DNA of 64,000 nt from Adiantum capillus-veneris (lineage: Eukaryota > Streptophyta > Polypodiopsida > Polypodiales > Pteridaceae). Within the stretch, counting starts at the first letter, position 1. Each line of letters starts with the position of its first letter. The position numbers and the translations under genes were made by a program. Shown here piece by piece: positions 32,140 through 43,836 of the stretch. The stretch lies in the NCBI GenBank assembly GCA_014529385.2, contig CM043969.1:36889922-36953921 (forward strand), given 5' to 3'. The notes under the pieces are model-generated. The model was not told the origin of the DNA. It made no database searches and was given only the letters and a program-made list of their open reading frames with translations.

Positions 32140-33429
32140 TGTGACTACATTGCCCGTTGAGTTGGTTAGTTGCCTCTAAGGCTATGGACTTGTCCGCAAC
32201 ATAGCCGTGAAGCAACTCATCCAATTTTGGCTGACCTTGTATGTCAAATTTGACACTTTGTAGCCTTCGAGCCGTTTTTTGCTTTTCTAGGGTTTTTCTT
32301 GATTGATTTCACAAAACCAATCATATATATTGTATATAAACCTCGTAGGCAAGCTGCCTATGGAGTCAGAACCGAATTTTGACATCTGCCAAAAACCTAG
32401 CTTTTCTACTTGGGAGCCCCTCGACTCTTGCCGAATGGTCAACTGATGATATAGAAGGGTTCTATTATGTTAGGACATGCTATAGTTCAAATCTCATCCG
32501 ATTTGGTTGAGCTGACACGTCGCTATGGTCAGTTTTTGGTCGTAGGTCTTCGTGCACTGCTCGGATTCTAGAATTTTTTCTAGGGGTTTAGACTAGCTAC
32601 CGGCTATACAAAATGCATCATTGATGATTAAAGAACTTACCCCTCATGTCTCGTGTGAGACGGCGCTGAAAATGGACAACTGTAGGCTCCAGAAAGTACG
32701 CGCGAAGAAGTCAAAATGCTCTCTCTCCAAGGGCAACAAGTGGAAATGAAGTGATTTTAGCCTACCTTGGGTATCTATACTCGGACTTCCCGAACCAATT
32801 TTTCCCAAATTCCCTTGTTAGTCCTACTAAGCTGTGAAATCTATGTTAGACTCAAAAAATTTCCCGACCAGATTCATGTAGCTCATTCTCCAAGAATTTT
32901 GCAAAAGTAGGTCTGGCCGCCTAATTTAGGCTTCCTGCTTCCATCTTTTGATTTCATTGAAAATTTTATGCTTGTCCGCCTTGTCTTTTTTATCACCACC
33001 ATGTCTTCAATTTTTCCATCTGAGCTCTTTTGCTACTTATTATTAATTTTTGACCTATTTATTGAGAAAAATCAAAGAAAATAACAAAATGCGCTAAAAA
33101 AGCAAAGTAAAAATCCAATAATTAAGAAAATCCAGTGAAAAATACAGCTTTATTATTTTTTGTTGGATTTCTCTATTTTTAAGTCTCAATATCGAGAAAA
33201 ATGATGAAAAAATAACATAAAATGACTATTTCTTGATGATTTTTTGATAGTATATACACTATTTACACTCATCGGGAAGATTTTACCAGTGAATTTTCCC
33301 CTGTTGATGAATTATAAGGGCATTATTAGGTAATTTTGCAAAAAGTCACACGTTAACATCAAACTTTTTGCCTCCCTCTTCAAAACTGCCCTTAATTACT
33401 TAGTGCCCTTCCACCCCTTCTAGATGGTG
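32140..33429. other. No recognisable features
   Basis: No reading frame or motif recognised. AT-rich, with an imperfect inverted segment around 33100-33180. It may be LTR or untranslated sequence of the Z-like region, but it does not match the Z 5' LTR at 44538-45409 by eye. Confidence 0.5.
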
Positions 33430-34576
33430 TGCTCTGGGACGACTATGTGCGGCATGGATTGAACAATCGTGTCTTATGCATAGCCTTGGTTGGCTCTACC
33501 ATGCTTTGAAGATCAATGCAATTCAAACCAATATGATGTGCAAGAGTTGGGTCTTGAGTAATTAACTCAAGGGTTTCTGATGTGAAGGCTTTCTGATGTT
33601 GTCTTCCAAAGAGCAAATCTTATAGCTTGTGTTCTCTCTGCTTGATTGTGCCATCAAGATGCTTTAGCATGATGATTTCTTGAGCTTTTGGCAGCAATAA
33701 TGACTGTTGTCGAGCTTTTACTCGTCATTGATAGCTTGGTTTGTCTTCGTCAGAATGGTGTCGTTGAGGTTTCTAAGGCTTAACTCTCCATTGCTTGATT
33801 GGTTTTACGATTTGTGGAGAAGATAAGTGCTTTTTTTTCTTCCAAATCCATTTCATGTTAGGTTCCTTGCTCGAAGAACCTCGTCTCTATGTTTTAAGCT
33901 TTGGAACTACCTTTGGTACTGTTGATGATGTTTTGGGCACCCAGATTTGAATCGACTTGTCCTTAAGCTGTGATTTTGGTACCCAAATTTTCTTGACTCC
34001 TTGCATGCTACTTGTAGCATTTTCTTGTCGAGAGAATGGAGAAGATTGATTGCTTCGTGGTTTTTTTGCTAATAATTCCCTTTCCATTCCTCCTTGCTTG
34101 GTGCAATTGGAACAATGAGTTGTCCGCCTTTAGGTGATAGCCTGAGCTAATTTGTATCCCAATCTGGTACTTCCTTCTATGTCCACATCCAAGGAATTCC
34201 AAGAATTATCATCTCATTCATGTGTTTATTTGGTAAATCATACAAACTGATGAGGACATGAACATCCATGTACTATTTTATTTGGTAAGCATACAAACTG
34301 ATGAGGACATGAACATCCATGTACTATCACGTTCAAGTTGACTACTCCCAATGTTGGTGTTTGTTTCTTATTGCATCCTTTGATATTCGCTATTCCTGCT
34401 GTCAATGCTTGACTTGTTGCTTTCTTGTACGTGAAATAAGTGACTGCATTTACTCAAGCTCCTGTATCGACCCATGCGTTTGTGCTATGATTGTTGAGCT
34501 GTATTTTGATGCGCAGTTCCATTCCGTTTAACCATTCATCATCTGTTGATACGGAATCTTTTGGCAATTCCCGTTG
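33430..34576 (-). pseudogene. Retropepsin-like relic (DTGA) downstream of Z integrase
   Basis: Minus-strand coding remnants: a segment ending ..NAWVDTGA followed by an in-frame TGA, a strand-rich region with VHGCSCPHQFV that is partly repeated, and ILGIPWM-like residues (about 34190). The D-T-G-A and ILG.PW pair is the signature of aspartic proteases. Further down, residues such as KKIWVPKSQLKDK and a Gln/Leu-rich stretch (33430-33720) are not recognised. It continues in the direction of transcription from the integrase C-terminus. It could be an accessory protease domain, the gag-protease of a second element or a pararetrovirus-like relic. Multiple stops; non-functional. Confidence 0.45.
34227..34324. 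repeat. 53-bp direct duplication
   Basis: GGTAA(A)(T/G)CATACAAACTGATGAGG... at about 34231 and 34284: ACAAACTGATGAGGACATGA continues through CATCCATGTACTAT in both. It interrupts the relic protease frame. Confidence 0.85.
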
Positions 34577-35010
34577 TCAGGCATCTATCTCCAGTGTGTT
34601 GATGGAAATCGATATCTGCTGATTCTTGAGAGCAGCTTTTCGTTTGACTATCCGAAGCCGAGCTTCCTCTTGGGCTTCATCAATAAGCTGTTGTCGTTTA
34701 ATCCTCCTTTGCTTGATTGCATGCCTTCTTTCTAGCAATTCATTGGTTAGTGGAAAATTGTACTTCTTTATACGACTTCCACTAATCCAATTAGCCATTG
34801 GTTCACCATCTAGGGTGGATAGCTTAACTGCTCTCTTGGAGACACATCTTCAATGAGAAATGGTCCGTTTTTCTTTTTCTTAAACCTGGGAATGTGTTGC
34901 TTAAGGGAATAGATTAAAACAAAGTCCCCTTTCTTGAAGATTTTTGTGATGAGATGGGAATCAAAAAACTGTTTTTGTTTCCTCTTTTGTGCATAGATGT
35001 GAGCTGGCAA
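34577..35010 (-). pseudogene. pol: Z integrase C-terminal region
   Basis: YAQKRKQKQFFDSHLITK, FKKGDFVLIYSLKQHIPRF and KKKKNGPFLIEDVSP form the integrase GPY/F-like domain. After a break the frame gives MANWISGSRIKKYNFPLT, then a highly charged helix (HAIKQRRIKRQQLIDEAQEEA). No chromodomain is visible. The charged tail leads toward the relic DTGA region. Confidence 0.75.
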
Positions 35011-35796
35011 TTAGCCTTTTCTCATCTAGCTTTTCTACATCTTCTAGTCTTTTTGACGATTCATGGCCAATCCACTCAAGATCCTTAGCTACCCTTAGTG
35101 TTGGCAATAGAACTTCTATTGGTAGTATGGCATCAAGACCATAAACAAGGTTAAAGGGTGTAGCATTTAAAACTGTTTTGAATGAAACTCGATAAGCCCA
35201 TAGAGGAGCATGGAGATTCATTTTCCAGTCTGTCCTTCCTGAGCTAACCACTTTAGTCAATACCAAGCTAAGAATTTTGTTTGTATGCTCAGCTTGTCCG
35301 TTTGCTTGTCGGTGATATGGAGCTGATTTGTTGTTATGGATGGTAAATTCATTAAGCAAATACTCGATTACCTCATTGAGGAAATGAGTTCCCCGATCAC
35401 TGACAATTTCTATTGGCAGTTCATATCTCATGAATACATACTCACATAAGAATGCGATAGTGGTTTTGATATCATTCTTTTGAGTTGCTTTAGCCTCGGC
35501 CAACTTGGTCAAATAGTCCGTAGCTATAATGATATACTGAGCTTGGGTTCTATAAGAAGGTGGTTTTATTGGCCCAACAAAATTTATAACCCATTTTGCA
35601 AAAGCTCTAGTCCCCATCATGGTCTTAAGGGCATGCTATCTACACGTGTTGTGATTTTTGCTCGTTGACAAGCATCACACCTTCAAACATATTCTTTGGC
35701 ACCTGCAAAAAGTGTTGGCCACCATATGCCCACCATCAAGATTGCTCTTACGATGGTCTCACTAGAAAAGTGACCTCCAGCTAATCCAGCATGTGG
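34961..35796 (-). pseudogene. pol: Z integrase: second zinc module and DDE core
   Basis: The second HHCC module (PHAGLAGGHFSSETIVRAIL..WWPTLFAGA, then RCDACQRAK with one stop before it) leads to the core: FAKWVINFVGPIKPP (Asp replaced by Asn in INFVGP, where WGIDFVGP is usual), IVSDRGTHFLNEV (Asp) and ANGQAEHTNKIL (Glu). The first catalytic Asp therefore appears lost. LWAYRVSFKTVLNATPF and IEVLLPTLRVAKDLEW follow. Inactive by that substitution. Confidence 0.82.
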
Positions 35797-36456
35797 TTAT
35801 TCTATAAATGGAATATACTCATCTTCATTTACACAAAGATGCAAATGTTGATCGTTACCTCTCCAATACAATTGGTTTTCAATAAGAGCATAGTCTCTTG
35901 CTTCAATTTCAATTGCTCTTTGACAGTGTTTACTCATATCTTCAAAAAATGTTTGGCTTGATAAGTAAGTAACTAGATAGTTACTCGACTTAGGAACAGG
36001 TGACATTTGAAACAATGTTATGTGAGGTATGGGTGTCTGTTTTTGACATTGAGGACAATCCTTTACAAAAGAGTGAACATCACTCCTCATAGCCGGCCAA
36101 AATACTCCAAGTCTCAAAATTCATCGCATAGTTTGGTCTTCCGCAAAGTGAGGTCCTGCTATGGTAATATGTGCTTGACTTAGGTATTGTTTCTTCTCTT
36201 CAGGATTAATGCATAAGAGAAATATTCCATCTCGATTTCTTTTGTATAGCCTACCAGCTAGTAATTGATACATAGCCGATTGCTTGATTAATCCGATTGT
36301 AATAGGAAGTGGTATTTGTGAATCCACTTGAGCTATTGTCATCAATGATACCATGTTTTTGGACCATCGAGGTATCATTTCCACGGAGAACAAATAGACA
36401 TCTAGTAGATCGTCGTCTAACCCTTTAGGTGATTCTCCTAAAACAATCCTTGACAA
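35797..36456 (-). pseudogene. pol: Z integrase: first zinc module and linker (tandem HHCC)
   Basis: The linker (SAMYQLLAGRLYKRNRDGIFLLCINPEE) and the HHCC module (QAHITIAGPHFAEDQTMR, a TGA, ILRLGVFWPAMRSDV, KDCPQCQK) are followed by a second copy of the same plan (ARDYALIENQLYWRGNDQHLHLC, then PHAGLAGGHF...CDACQ). The unit linker-HHCC thus occurs twice in tandem before the integrase core. Confidence 0.75.
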
Positions 36457-36705
36457 ATGATCTGCTCTTGATGTGTAGTGCCCTTTTTTACAACCATAGT
36501 GAAATCAAATTCCAGAAGAACAATGAACCATCTCACTATTCTTCATGTGTTGCATGGCTTGTTGACCAAGTACAACAAAGCTTGGTGGTCCACATAGAAC
36601 ACAAACTTGTTGGCTAATAGGTAATGTCTATATTTTAACGGTATAGATCATTACTAATCCTTCCCTTTCTGTGGTAGTGTTATTCTTTTCTGCCATGTTC
36701 AACTA

Positions 36706-37718
36706 TCAGCTAGCATAAGAAATAGGACAATCGATTTTCCCGTCTCCTGGTTGAGCTAGTATACAACCTATGGCAAACTTGGAAGCATCTACATGTATGT
36801 GGAATATCTTATTCCAGTCTGGTTCTTTCAATATTGGAAGTGAGGTGAGAGCTTGCTTAAGCTTCTTGAAGGATTCTTCACATGCCTCGGTCCACTCAAA
36901 GTGTGTAATCAAGATATACATGGGTTTTGCAATTATAGCGTAAATGAACCGTCTGTAATATCCACAATGCCCCATGAAGGCTTGAATCCCCTTAACTGTT
37001 GTTGGCCTAGGCAAATCAACAATGACATGAGTTTTATCCATATCAGTAGCTATGCCATTTTTAGACACTATATGTCCAAGAATTTTTCCTTGTCTACCCA
37101 TGAATGTGCACTTTTCAGGATTTAAGCGAATCCTATAAAGTCTACATTTTTTGAATACCTTTTTAAGGTCTTCAAAATGATCAGCCCGGATTGATGAATG
37201 TACGCATAGATCATCCATATACACTTCCAATAATTTCCTAATATATTCTTTAAAATCATGACTCATCAATCTTTGAAAGGTGACAGGAGCATTAGTTAAC
37301 CCAAAGGGCATAACCCGATAGGTAAAAATACCCCATTCCATTGCAAAAGCAGTTTTATGCTCCAAAAATCCATCTACAAGAAGTTGTAAGCTTCTTTTCC
37401 TACAACTCATTCTAACACATGCTCAATGATTGGAAGAGGAAATTTGTCTCTAATGGTAGCTGCATTCACTTTTTTTAGATTGACACACACTCGTAATTTT
37501 CCATTCTTCTTGGGTGGAGATACCCAATCTGTGTGTTCAATTTCGTAAATGAATTTGGATTCCTTTAGTTTTTCAATATCTTCTTTGATCTTCCTGGCAA
37601 ATGTTTCATTATATGTGTATGGCCTTTGTCTACTTGGTTTAGCATCATCTCCCATGGGGTATGGTATGTTGACAGATTTCTGGATCAACACCCTTGAGAT
37701 CCTTGTAAGACCAAGCAA
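36706..37718 (-). pseudogene. pol: Z reverse transcriptase and RNase H start
   Basis: RT: FARKIKEDIEKLKESKFIYE, WVSPPKKNGKLRVCVNLKK and KFPLPIIEHVLE. About 40-50 bp seem missing, then KTAFAMEWGIFTYRVMPFGL, VTFQRLM, VYMDDLCVHS (intact YMDD) and the thumb (GKILGHIVSKNGIATDMDK, MGHCGYYRRF). RNase H starts at FHIHVDASKFAIGCILAQ and degrades after CPISYAS (36706). The deletion is between RT boxes before MPFGL. Confidence 0.88.
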
Positions 37719-38428
37719 AGATATCTCAGTATTCTTTCAGTAAGCTTAGTAAAAGCTCTTATTCATCTTTTGTTAGTTCATTTGCAATGTAAGCAGGCCT
37801 AGGTTTGTCTCGTGGTTCCGCCAAGTCTATCGTTTTTGCGTTCTTAGGCCCTTCATAGGACTCACCTTGTTTTCGTAGTTCTCTAGCAGGTTGTCTACTA
37901 TGATTTTTTGTCTTGGAGAGTATAATTTTTGTAATGGGATGGAACACTCATTACATCTTTACCATCCTCTTTTGTGGTTTCCATTTCGATTGTATATATC
38001 TCCTTTAGAGCTTTTTTCAACTCTTGATATTTCTTTTTTCACTTAAATTGTGTCATGGTTGGCTCCTTGTCCGGTTTGTTTGGCTTTGCTTGAGTATCCT
38101 TCCTTGTTTTTCTCGTGTTCTCGACATTTATGGATTTTTTTTTGAAGGATATATGCTAGTGATTTTGTCCTTGACACAATCATGTGCATCTATCTGCATC
38201 AAGAATCGTGTTCTACTGGAGACTGATGGCATAGATCTTGTTTTCACGTTTCTGGTGTCTCTTTTTCGTCTATACCATTTTTGTCTTCTTGGTTTCTAGT
38301 TAGGAGATTCAAAAAACTTTTCCTCCCCTCCTTTCAAGAGTAGCTTAGCTCTCACATGTTTTTTTTCTGACGCTGAGTGTTTTTCTAACTCATCTGGCTA
38401 CTGCATTGTAGTAGAGGTCGGAAAATAC
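37719..38428 (-). pseudogene. Z protease-RT linker, degraded
   Basis: Only short open stretches (such as 37759-37947, NHSRQPARELRKQGES). Position and decay suggest polyprotein spacer. The segment at 38290-38430 is homologous to the plus-strand sequence at 62722-62780. Confidence 0.5.
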
Positions 38429-38710
38429 TTATTGAGCTTTCATCAAGTCCTCAGGTTCCTCAATTTCATCTTCAATGTGAAGGGATGAAATCATTTGGAT
38501 GGGAATTATTTCATAGCCATCCTCATTGCAAAATTGAGCAGGCATAGACGTATTCACACATACATCCATTGTTGCTAAAATTTGAGTCCACTCAAATGGC
38601 TCAAACAAATGTTCTCGAAAGGGTTCAGGTACATAGGCTTTGTCTGTGAAATCCCTTTCTAAGGTACATTCTTCTCTTTTTAAGCTCTCATTTTCTAAAG
38701 CTCCACACAT
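38429..38710 (-). pseudogene. Z conserved acidic spacer
   Basis: 93 residues, acid-rich (LERDFTDKAYVPEPFREHLF, EPFEWTQILATMD, DGYEIIPIQMISSLHIEDE). A second, opposite-strand copy occurs at 45655-45935 with about two-thirds of residues the same, so it is a conserved part of the family's pol between protease and RT. Function not known. Confidence 0.65.
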
Positions 38711-39238
38711 CCAAATAGAAGTGTCTTTGTTTAACCAAGAAGGAATTTAATTTCAGCCAAAGAGGTTAAATCGAACTCTTGTATGGGAGTTATCAAGACA
38801 TCTCTATAAGTGTAATCTTTTAAATTAGCCCTTGTTATAGATCCCACTTGCTTCAAGTACAAATAGTTTTTTCTCTAATCTTGGATAAGCTGTACCTATC
38901 GCATAAAAGGTCTTCCCAATATGATTTCATAAGAGTCTCTTCCCAAAGTCTACTATGGCAGAAGTGTGTTGATATTCAATCCCATAGGAATTAACTATCA
39001 CCTTTTTTAGCATTCCTAAGGGTCTTTAAATATATCCGTCAGCCAATTGCAAGTTCATTCGAGTTTTTCTAATGGTTGGTTGCCCCTAGGATTCCCATAC
39101 TGTTTTTGTGGCTATGGCTATGCCTGATCCACTATCCAGTATTGCCATGGTTTCAATGTCATTATATTAAACTGGAAGGGTGGTGTTTCCTTCTTCCCCT
39201 TCGTAATATTCTTTGACTTTGTTCATTTTTGCAACAAA
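38711..39238 (-). pseudogene. pol: Z aspartic protease
   Basis: The minus-strand frame has TIAILDSGSGIAIATKTVW at about 39130-39160, a DSGS active site, then a flap/strand region with stops (LQLADGYI, LGMLKKVIVNSYGIEY). The core is degraded by several stops. Confidence 0.7.
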
Positions 39239-39469
39239 TCAAATCTCTTTGTTATCCATTTCGTGTTTCAATCTTTCCAATTTTTTTATGATGAGCCCCG
39301 TTATCCCCACCTTCTCTAGGGTTTTCTGTAGGTCATTCCATAAATGTGGTCTAATTTTTAAAAGTTCTCCCAAAGTAAGAGTGCATTGAATAGGTGTAGA
39401 CATGATTGGATGAATGTTGTCTACTTCAAGGGTCTGTACCGCTCTTTTTACTTGAGTGGTCTTACACAC
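39239..39469 (-). pseudogene. Z TLGELL spacer before protease
   Basis: 76-residue frame with VKRAVQTLEVDNIHP, TLTLGELLKIRPHLWNDL, KLERLKHEMDN. The TLGELLKIRPxLW motif recurs upstream of protease in the Y family (TLGEVLGIAK). It is probably a structural part of gag-pol. Confidence 0.7.
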
Positions 39470-39678
39470 TATGGATTTTCTTCGTTATCTCCCAAGTAAG
39501 AGGGTAATGTTTTCAAGGTCAGTGGTTTTGACATTCCTGAAGCTTCATATCCACAATCCCCATACAAGGATTGTGAATCCACGTCCATATCAGCATCAGG
39601 TAGGTTGTCTAACCAAACTTCCTCTATAGGAGCTGACTTTAGAGTTAGGCTCCCATCATTGATCTCTCTAAATTTTTC

Positions 39679-40413
39679 CTATAAGTGTCCTGGCCAGTCT
39701 TCCTCTACAAATGGAATTCCGTCTAAGGCACCTTCGTTGTCCGGCACTATAAGTTCTGGCTCTTTTGGTTCAATGTGGGGTTCTATCACCACTTTGGATT
39801 TTTCTTTAGTGTCTCTTACCACAAGCTCCTCAAGTTTTGGCATGATTTTGAGCTTGAGTTTTTGTTTTTCCAGCATTTCTTGCGTGATTTTTACCAAATT
39901 TTGATAAGCTTCAAGCTTAGTTGCTTCCATGTCTAGAGAGGGATAATTTTTCCATTTGTTTTCCATGTTTTGACCTGGTTTAAGTCCTGCTTGGTAAGCT
40001 TCCAAGGCTGCATTAATAGGCTCAAAAATTTTATCAACCAAAATTGATCCTCCAAATTTCATGGTTGTTTCTTTGATTTCGCTTCCAGTTTCTTTCACCT
40101 TTTCCTGGAATAGATTTTCTGCTTTCTCCTTGATTTCAGCTCGTTGTTTTTCTTTTCTCATATCATATCTTTTGCTTTTGCTTCTTTTGATCCTTTGAGA
40201 GGAAATTTTTGTATTCTCCAAATCATCAGAGGAGTTGTGTTTCTTTTTCTTAGCTTGAGCTCTACTGATTACCTTGACTGTAACAATTTGTTCACTCTCA
40301 GATGAGCTACTAGGTATCACTTGGACTACATTTACTATTGTTTTTATCTTGTTTAAAGGACTTTTGGGACAATCTTCTGGAAATGTCCACCCTTTCTGCA
40401 GCATTGTATGCAA
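39679..40413 (-). pseudogene. Z gag-protease linker, coiled-coil-like
   Basis: 244 residues, Lys/Glu-rich (SQRIKRSKSKRYDMRKEKQR, EIKEKAENLFQEKVKET), followed by a moderately hydrophobic block and acidic end (DNEGALDGIPFVEEDWPG). It lies between the zinc knuckle and the TLGELL region. No enzyme motif. Confidence 0.6.
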
Positions 40414-41594
40414 TAAGATTCAATTGGCTTGAGGTTCTTGTCAGGCTTTGGGCATTCATTTTTCCAATGATCATCTGCACCACAGTTGTGACAGTTTCCC
40501 GTTCTTGGCTTAATCATGGGACTTAATATAGCAGGTCTAACACCTTAATTAGCTACATAATATATTGGTGCGAGCTCTGGTGGAGCATAAGTCACAGGTT
40601 CTTCCATTGGTGGGGGATGTGAATTATACCAATCTCCTTCTACCATTACCGTAGATGGACTAGGCTCAGTATAGGGTGTAACAGGCACTAGTGCTTGCTC
40701 ATCTATGACTCCTTCTGAATGCATGTACTTTACAGGCACTGCATTATATCTTGGATACAGAGGTTGTTGACCCAACACAGGTTGAGGTCTTTCCATACCC
40801 ATCAGTGGTCTTTGAGCTGGTTCCATGTTAGGCTGGTATCTGTACATGGGTTGTCCTTGTGGCCTCATGGGCATGTACTGAATATGCCCATCATAATTTG
40901 GTTGGGAAATAGCACTCATTGGTCTAATGGTGATCCATTTACCCTCAATTGCACACCATTTTTGAATTCTAATTGGTTGGCCCTGTTGAGGTATCCCTTG
41001 CCCTGGTCCCCTCATAGGTGCTTTCTGCATGTTATTCATCATGTCATTCATCCTTTTAAGCATGTCTTCTATGGCTGAAAGTGGTGTTGCAGAAGCCGTT
41101 CCTACTAGTGCTCGTTTAGTGGATTTTGTTTTCTCACTTTGATTATCCTTAGGGACATCTTCTTCGTTGAAAATATCACAATTGTCTCCTAATTCTATAG
41201 CATTTGACCCACACTCTTCTAGGGTTGTATGTTTCTTGCTATACAGTATAGCATAAAGTTCTTTATTTAGCAGTCCCTCTAAAAACAATGATACTAGTCC
41301 TTCTTCTGTAGGTATCTCTAGCTCTGAGATCTGCACAATGTATTGTTTCATTCGAGCTGCACAATCCCTAACAGACTCGCCTTGTTTTTGTTTGAAGCTG
41401 TAGATTTGAGCTATCGTATTGTGTTTGATCCCCGTTTTGGAACAAGCAGCTACAAATCCTTGAGCTAATGTGTTTAAGTCCATGAATGACCTCGGTGGAA
41501 TGTTTTGGAACCATGTTAATTCTTTACCTTCTAATGTCATTCCAAACCCCTCGAATTGAGTATGGAAATTGAATATACGTTCTGCTCTTAGCAC
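40414..41594 (-). pseudogene. gag: Z gag capsid and zinc knuckle
   Basis: The capsid has FNFHTQFEGFGMTLEGKELT, WFQNIPPRSF, AQGFVAACSK and ARMKQYIVQ, with a Met/Pro/Gln-rich region (QPTRI..MRPQGQPMYRYQP). A TAA at 40545 is followed in frame by the zinc knuckle CHNCGADDHWKNEC and a second Cys-rich segment (CIQCCRKGGH). The large capsid with a Pro-rich C-terminal region is like Tat/Athila types. Confidence 0.82.
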
Positions 41595-42979
41595 TTTCTT
41601 AAATCTTGCTAAGTGGTCATATGGATCCCGTGATCCATTGTATTTTCTGACCCATTTCTAAAAATCAGCTGGTCTGACGCGTCTGTTTGGTTCAACGCCC
41701 GGTCTCCTAGTAGTTGGTCCTATTCTGAGTCCTTCAAACCAATCTATTGGAAATAGTGACTCATGTAGCCCTGCACTGGCCTTACTGTCACCCGGTTTGT
41801 CCCAATATCCAATCCCTTATGGAATACCCTTGGTATTTGGTTTGTTCTACCTCCTCAGGAGTCATCATAACAAAGTTGTTGTTATACAATTCCTAAACAG
41901 GTAGTTGGTAGGTCTGCTGATCCCTTATCCTTGATTTTGAAGATATAGATGATCTTCATGGCCGTCAATTGTCCTGATTTGGCATGCGAAGTTCACAGAA
42001 GATCTTTTACATTTCTATCCTCCCAACAATAGACTCCAATCCTAGGATTATTAGTACTAGGCCGTTTCAAAGGCTTCAAATCAACCTGATTGTATCTCTC
42101 AAATTCTAAAGTTGGTGTTCCTTCTTTTGCAGCCATATCTAGAATTATAGTGTTTACTTCTAGCCCCCATTGGTCTATCAAGTCAGGGTTTTCGACTTGT
42201 AATTACTGAGTTTCACTTTTGTTCATGTACATTTTTCCCTGTTTTTTTGCCCTGATCTCTTCTTTGAACTCAATACCATGGTCGTCAATGCAAATAGCAT
42301 ACTCTTTCTTAGGATCCAGGCAAACATGAGCTCCATGGCAATTAGTCTTATAAAATGAGAGTACATGCTTATAGCGCACTGTCGTTCCGATCTCTGAGTG
42401 AGTTGAATAGGAAGACATTTCAGAGGTTGAATCTGAAAAAGTGTCTCACACTTCTTCAAGGATAGTGTGCAAGGAATTGCCTTGATTCACGCTTTCTTCA
42501 GTGGATACGCTATTGGAGGTTTTTCCAAATATGCCTTGATTTCCTAGTACACGATCAAATCTAAGGTTCATAAAGACTTGCGAAGCCCTGGATAAAGTAC
42601 TTACCTTTGGATTGACTTGTCGTCAATTTCCACTTGACTCGATTGCAATTTCTGTCAAGCTACGGATTCCTTGTCTATAGCCTGATTCCTGCATCAATTT
42701 GATAAAGTTAGCTATTCTTTCACAAAGATGGTATAATTTTTGATATAGCTGTTGTGATTGGTCTATGTGTATCGCTGCAAAATCGAGCTATTTGAGTCAA
42801 CCGTTGCAATTTTCAACTCGCCTTTGGCAAAAATCAAAGGATTAATCTTCAACCTGGAAACTGAGTGAACATGTATCAATTTGGATCTGATTGCCCAAAA
42901 TTGCCCAGTGGCTTTGTATTATGCTGGTCTAACATATTATAAGTTCAAAAGTAAAAAATGGTGGCTCTGTCTAGCAGTA
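41595..42979 (-). pseudogene. Z gag N-terminal remnants and leader
   Basis: Degraded. Minus-strand fragments at 42203-42459 (HSEIGTTVRYKHVLSFYK, DDHGIEFKEEIRAKK) and 41993-42181 (QWGLEVNTIILDMAAKEG) are open but do not match a family I know. They may be the N-terminal part of gag or an accessory leader ORF. Confidence 0.4.
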
Positions 42980-43836
42980 GTAAATAATTGCTATTATTTA
43001 CTTTTGTCAGTTTTTTACACTTTTTGGCTTGGTTTGCCAAGTATACAACTTGTTAAGGTCGTTGGACAAGTTTTAACAAATTTGGACAAAATCTGTTCAA
43101 GTATATCAACTGTTTTGTGTCCGTAGACTTTGAATTCAAGAATCTAGCTTAAGTCTTACTTTTGTGATCCAAATTTCACCAAAATTGATTTGTGGGGTCT
43201 ACTTGATATCCTTGACCTTGTGGTATACTCAAATTTGCAAAGCAAATGTAAATAATCGTATTTATTTACTCTGGCTATTTTTTATAAGTTTTTGTCCCAA
43301 CTTTTGCACAAATTTGTTAAGCACTTCAACTTAAGGTCTCTAGCCAAGTTTCATAAAGTTTGGACAAGTTTTGGTCAAATGGTCATCAATTTTCTGTGCG
43401 TAGACTGACTTTGCAAATTTGGTCATAATTTCCAATCCAAAGATCCAAATCTTACCAAATTTGGTTTGTGGGCTTATTACAACATGGTAAAGCTAGTGGT
43501 ATGCCAACTTGGTCAAAAAAGTTAAATAATGGGGCAGATGTAAATAATCATGATTATTTACAATTGGCAAGTTTTTGCATCTTTTTGGTCAATTGAGCAT
43601 GTACACATGTTTATCACATCAATATAAGCCTATGAATCAAATTTCATCAAGTTTGGACAATTATTTTTCCAATTTTCACTCAAGTTTCAGAAAGTTAGTA
43701 TAAACTTTAGTTTTTACCCAGTTTGGTGATCCAAATCTTTTGTGTCTTTACAAAAGTTGTTTGTACACATGCAATGAATCAATGGTATGAACCTTGGTCA
43801 AATGTGAGCTAAAATTTAATAATCAGGATTATTAAC
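42980..43836. repeat. Phased palindrome array 2 in Z leader
   Basis: Palindromes at 42980 (GTAAATAATTGCTATTATTTAC), 43248, 43540 (GTAAATAATCATGATTATT..) and 43814, spaced about 270-290 bp. It is the same family as array 1. Confidence 0.78.

Noticed and set aside
31200-34500. 3' LTR of Z
   Set aside because: No stretch here matches the Z 5' LTR (44538-45409) by eye.
33430-34576. Definite endogenous pararetrovirus
   Set aside because: Only a protease-like relic is visible, continuous with a Ty3 integrase; not enough to name a virus.
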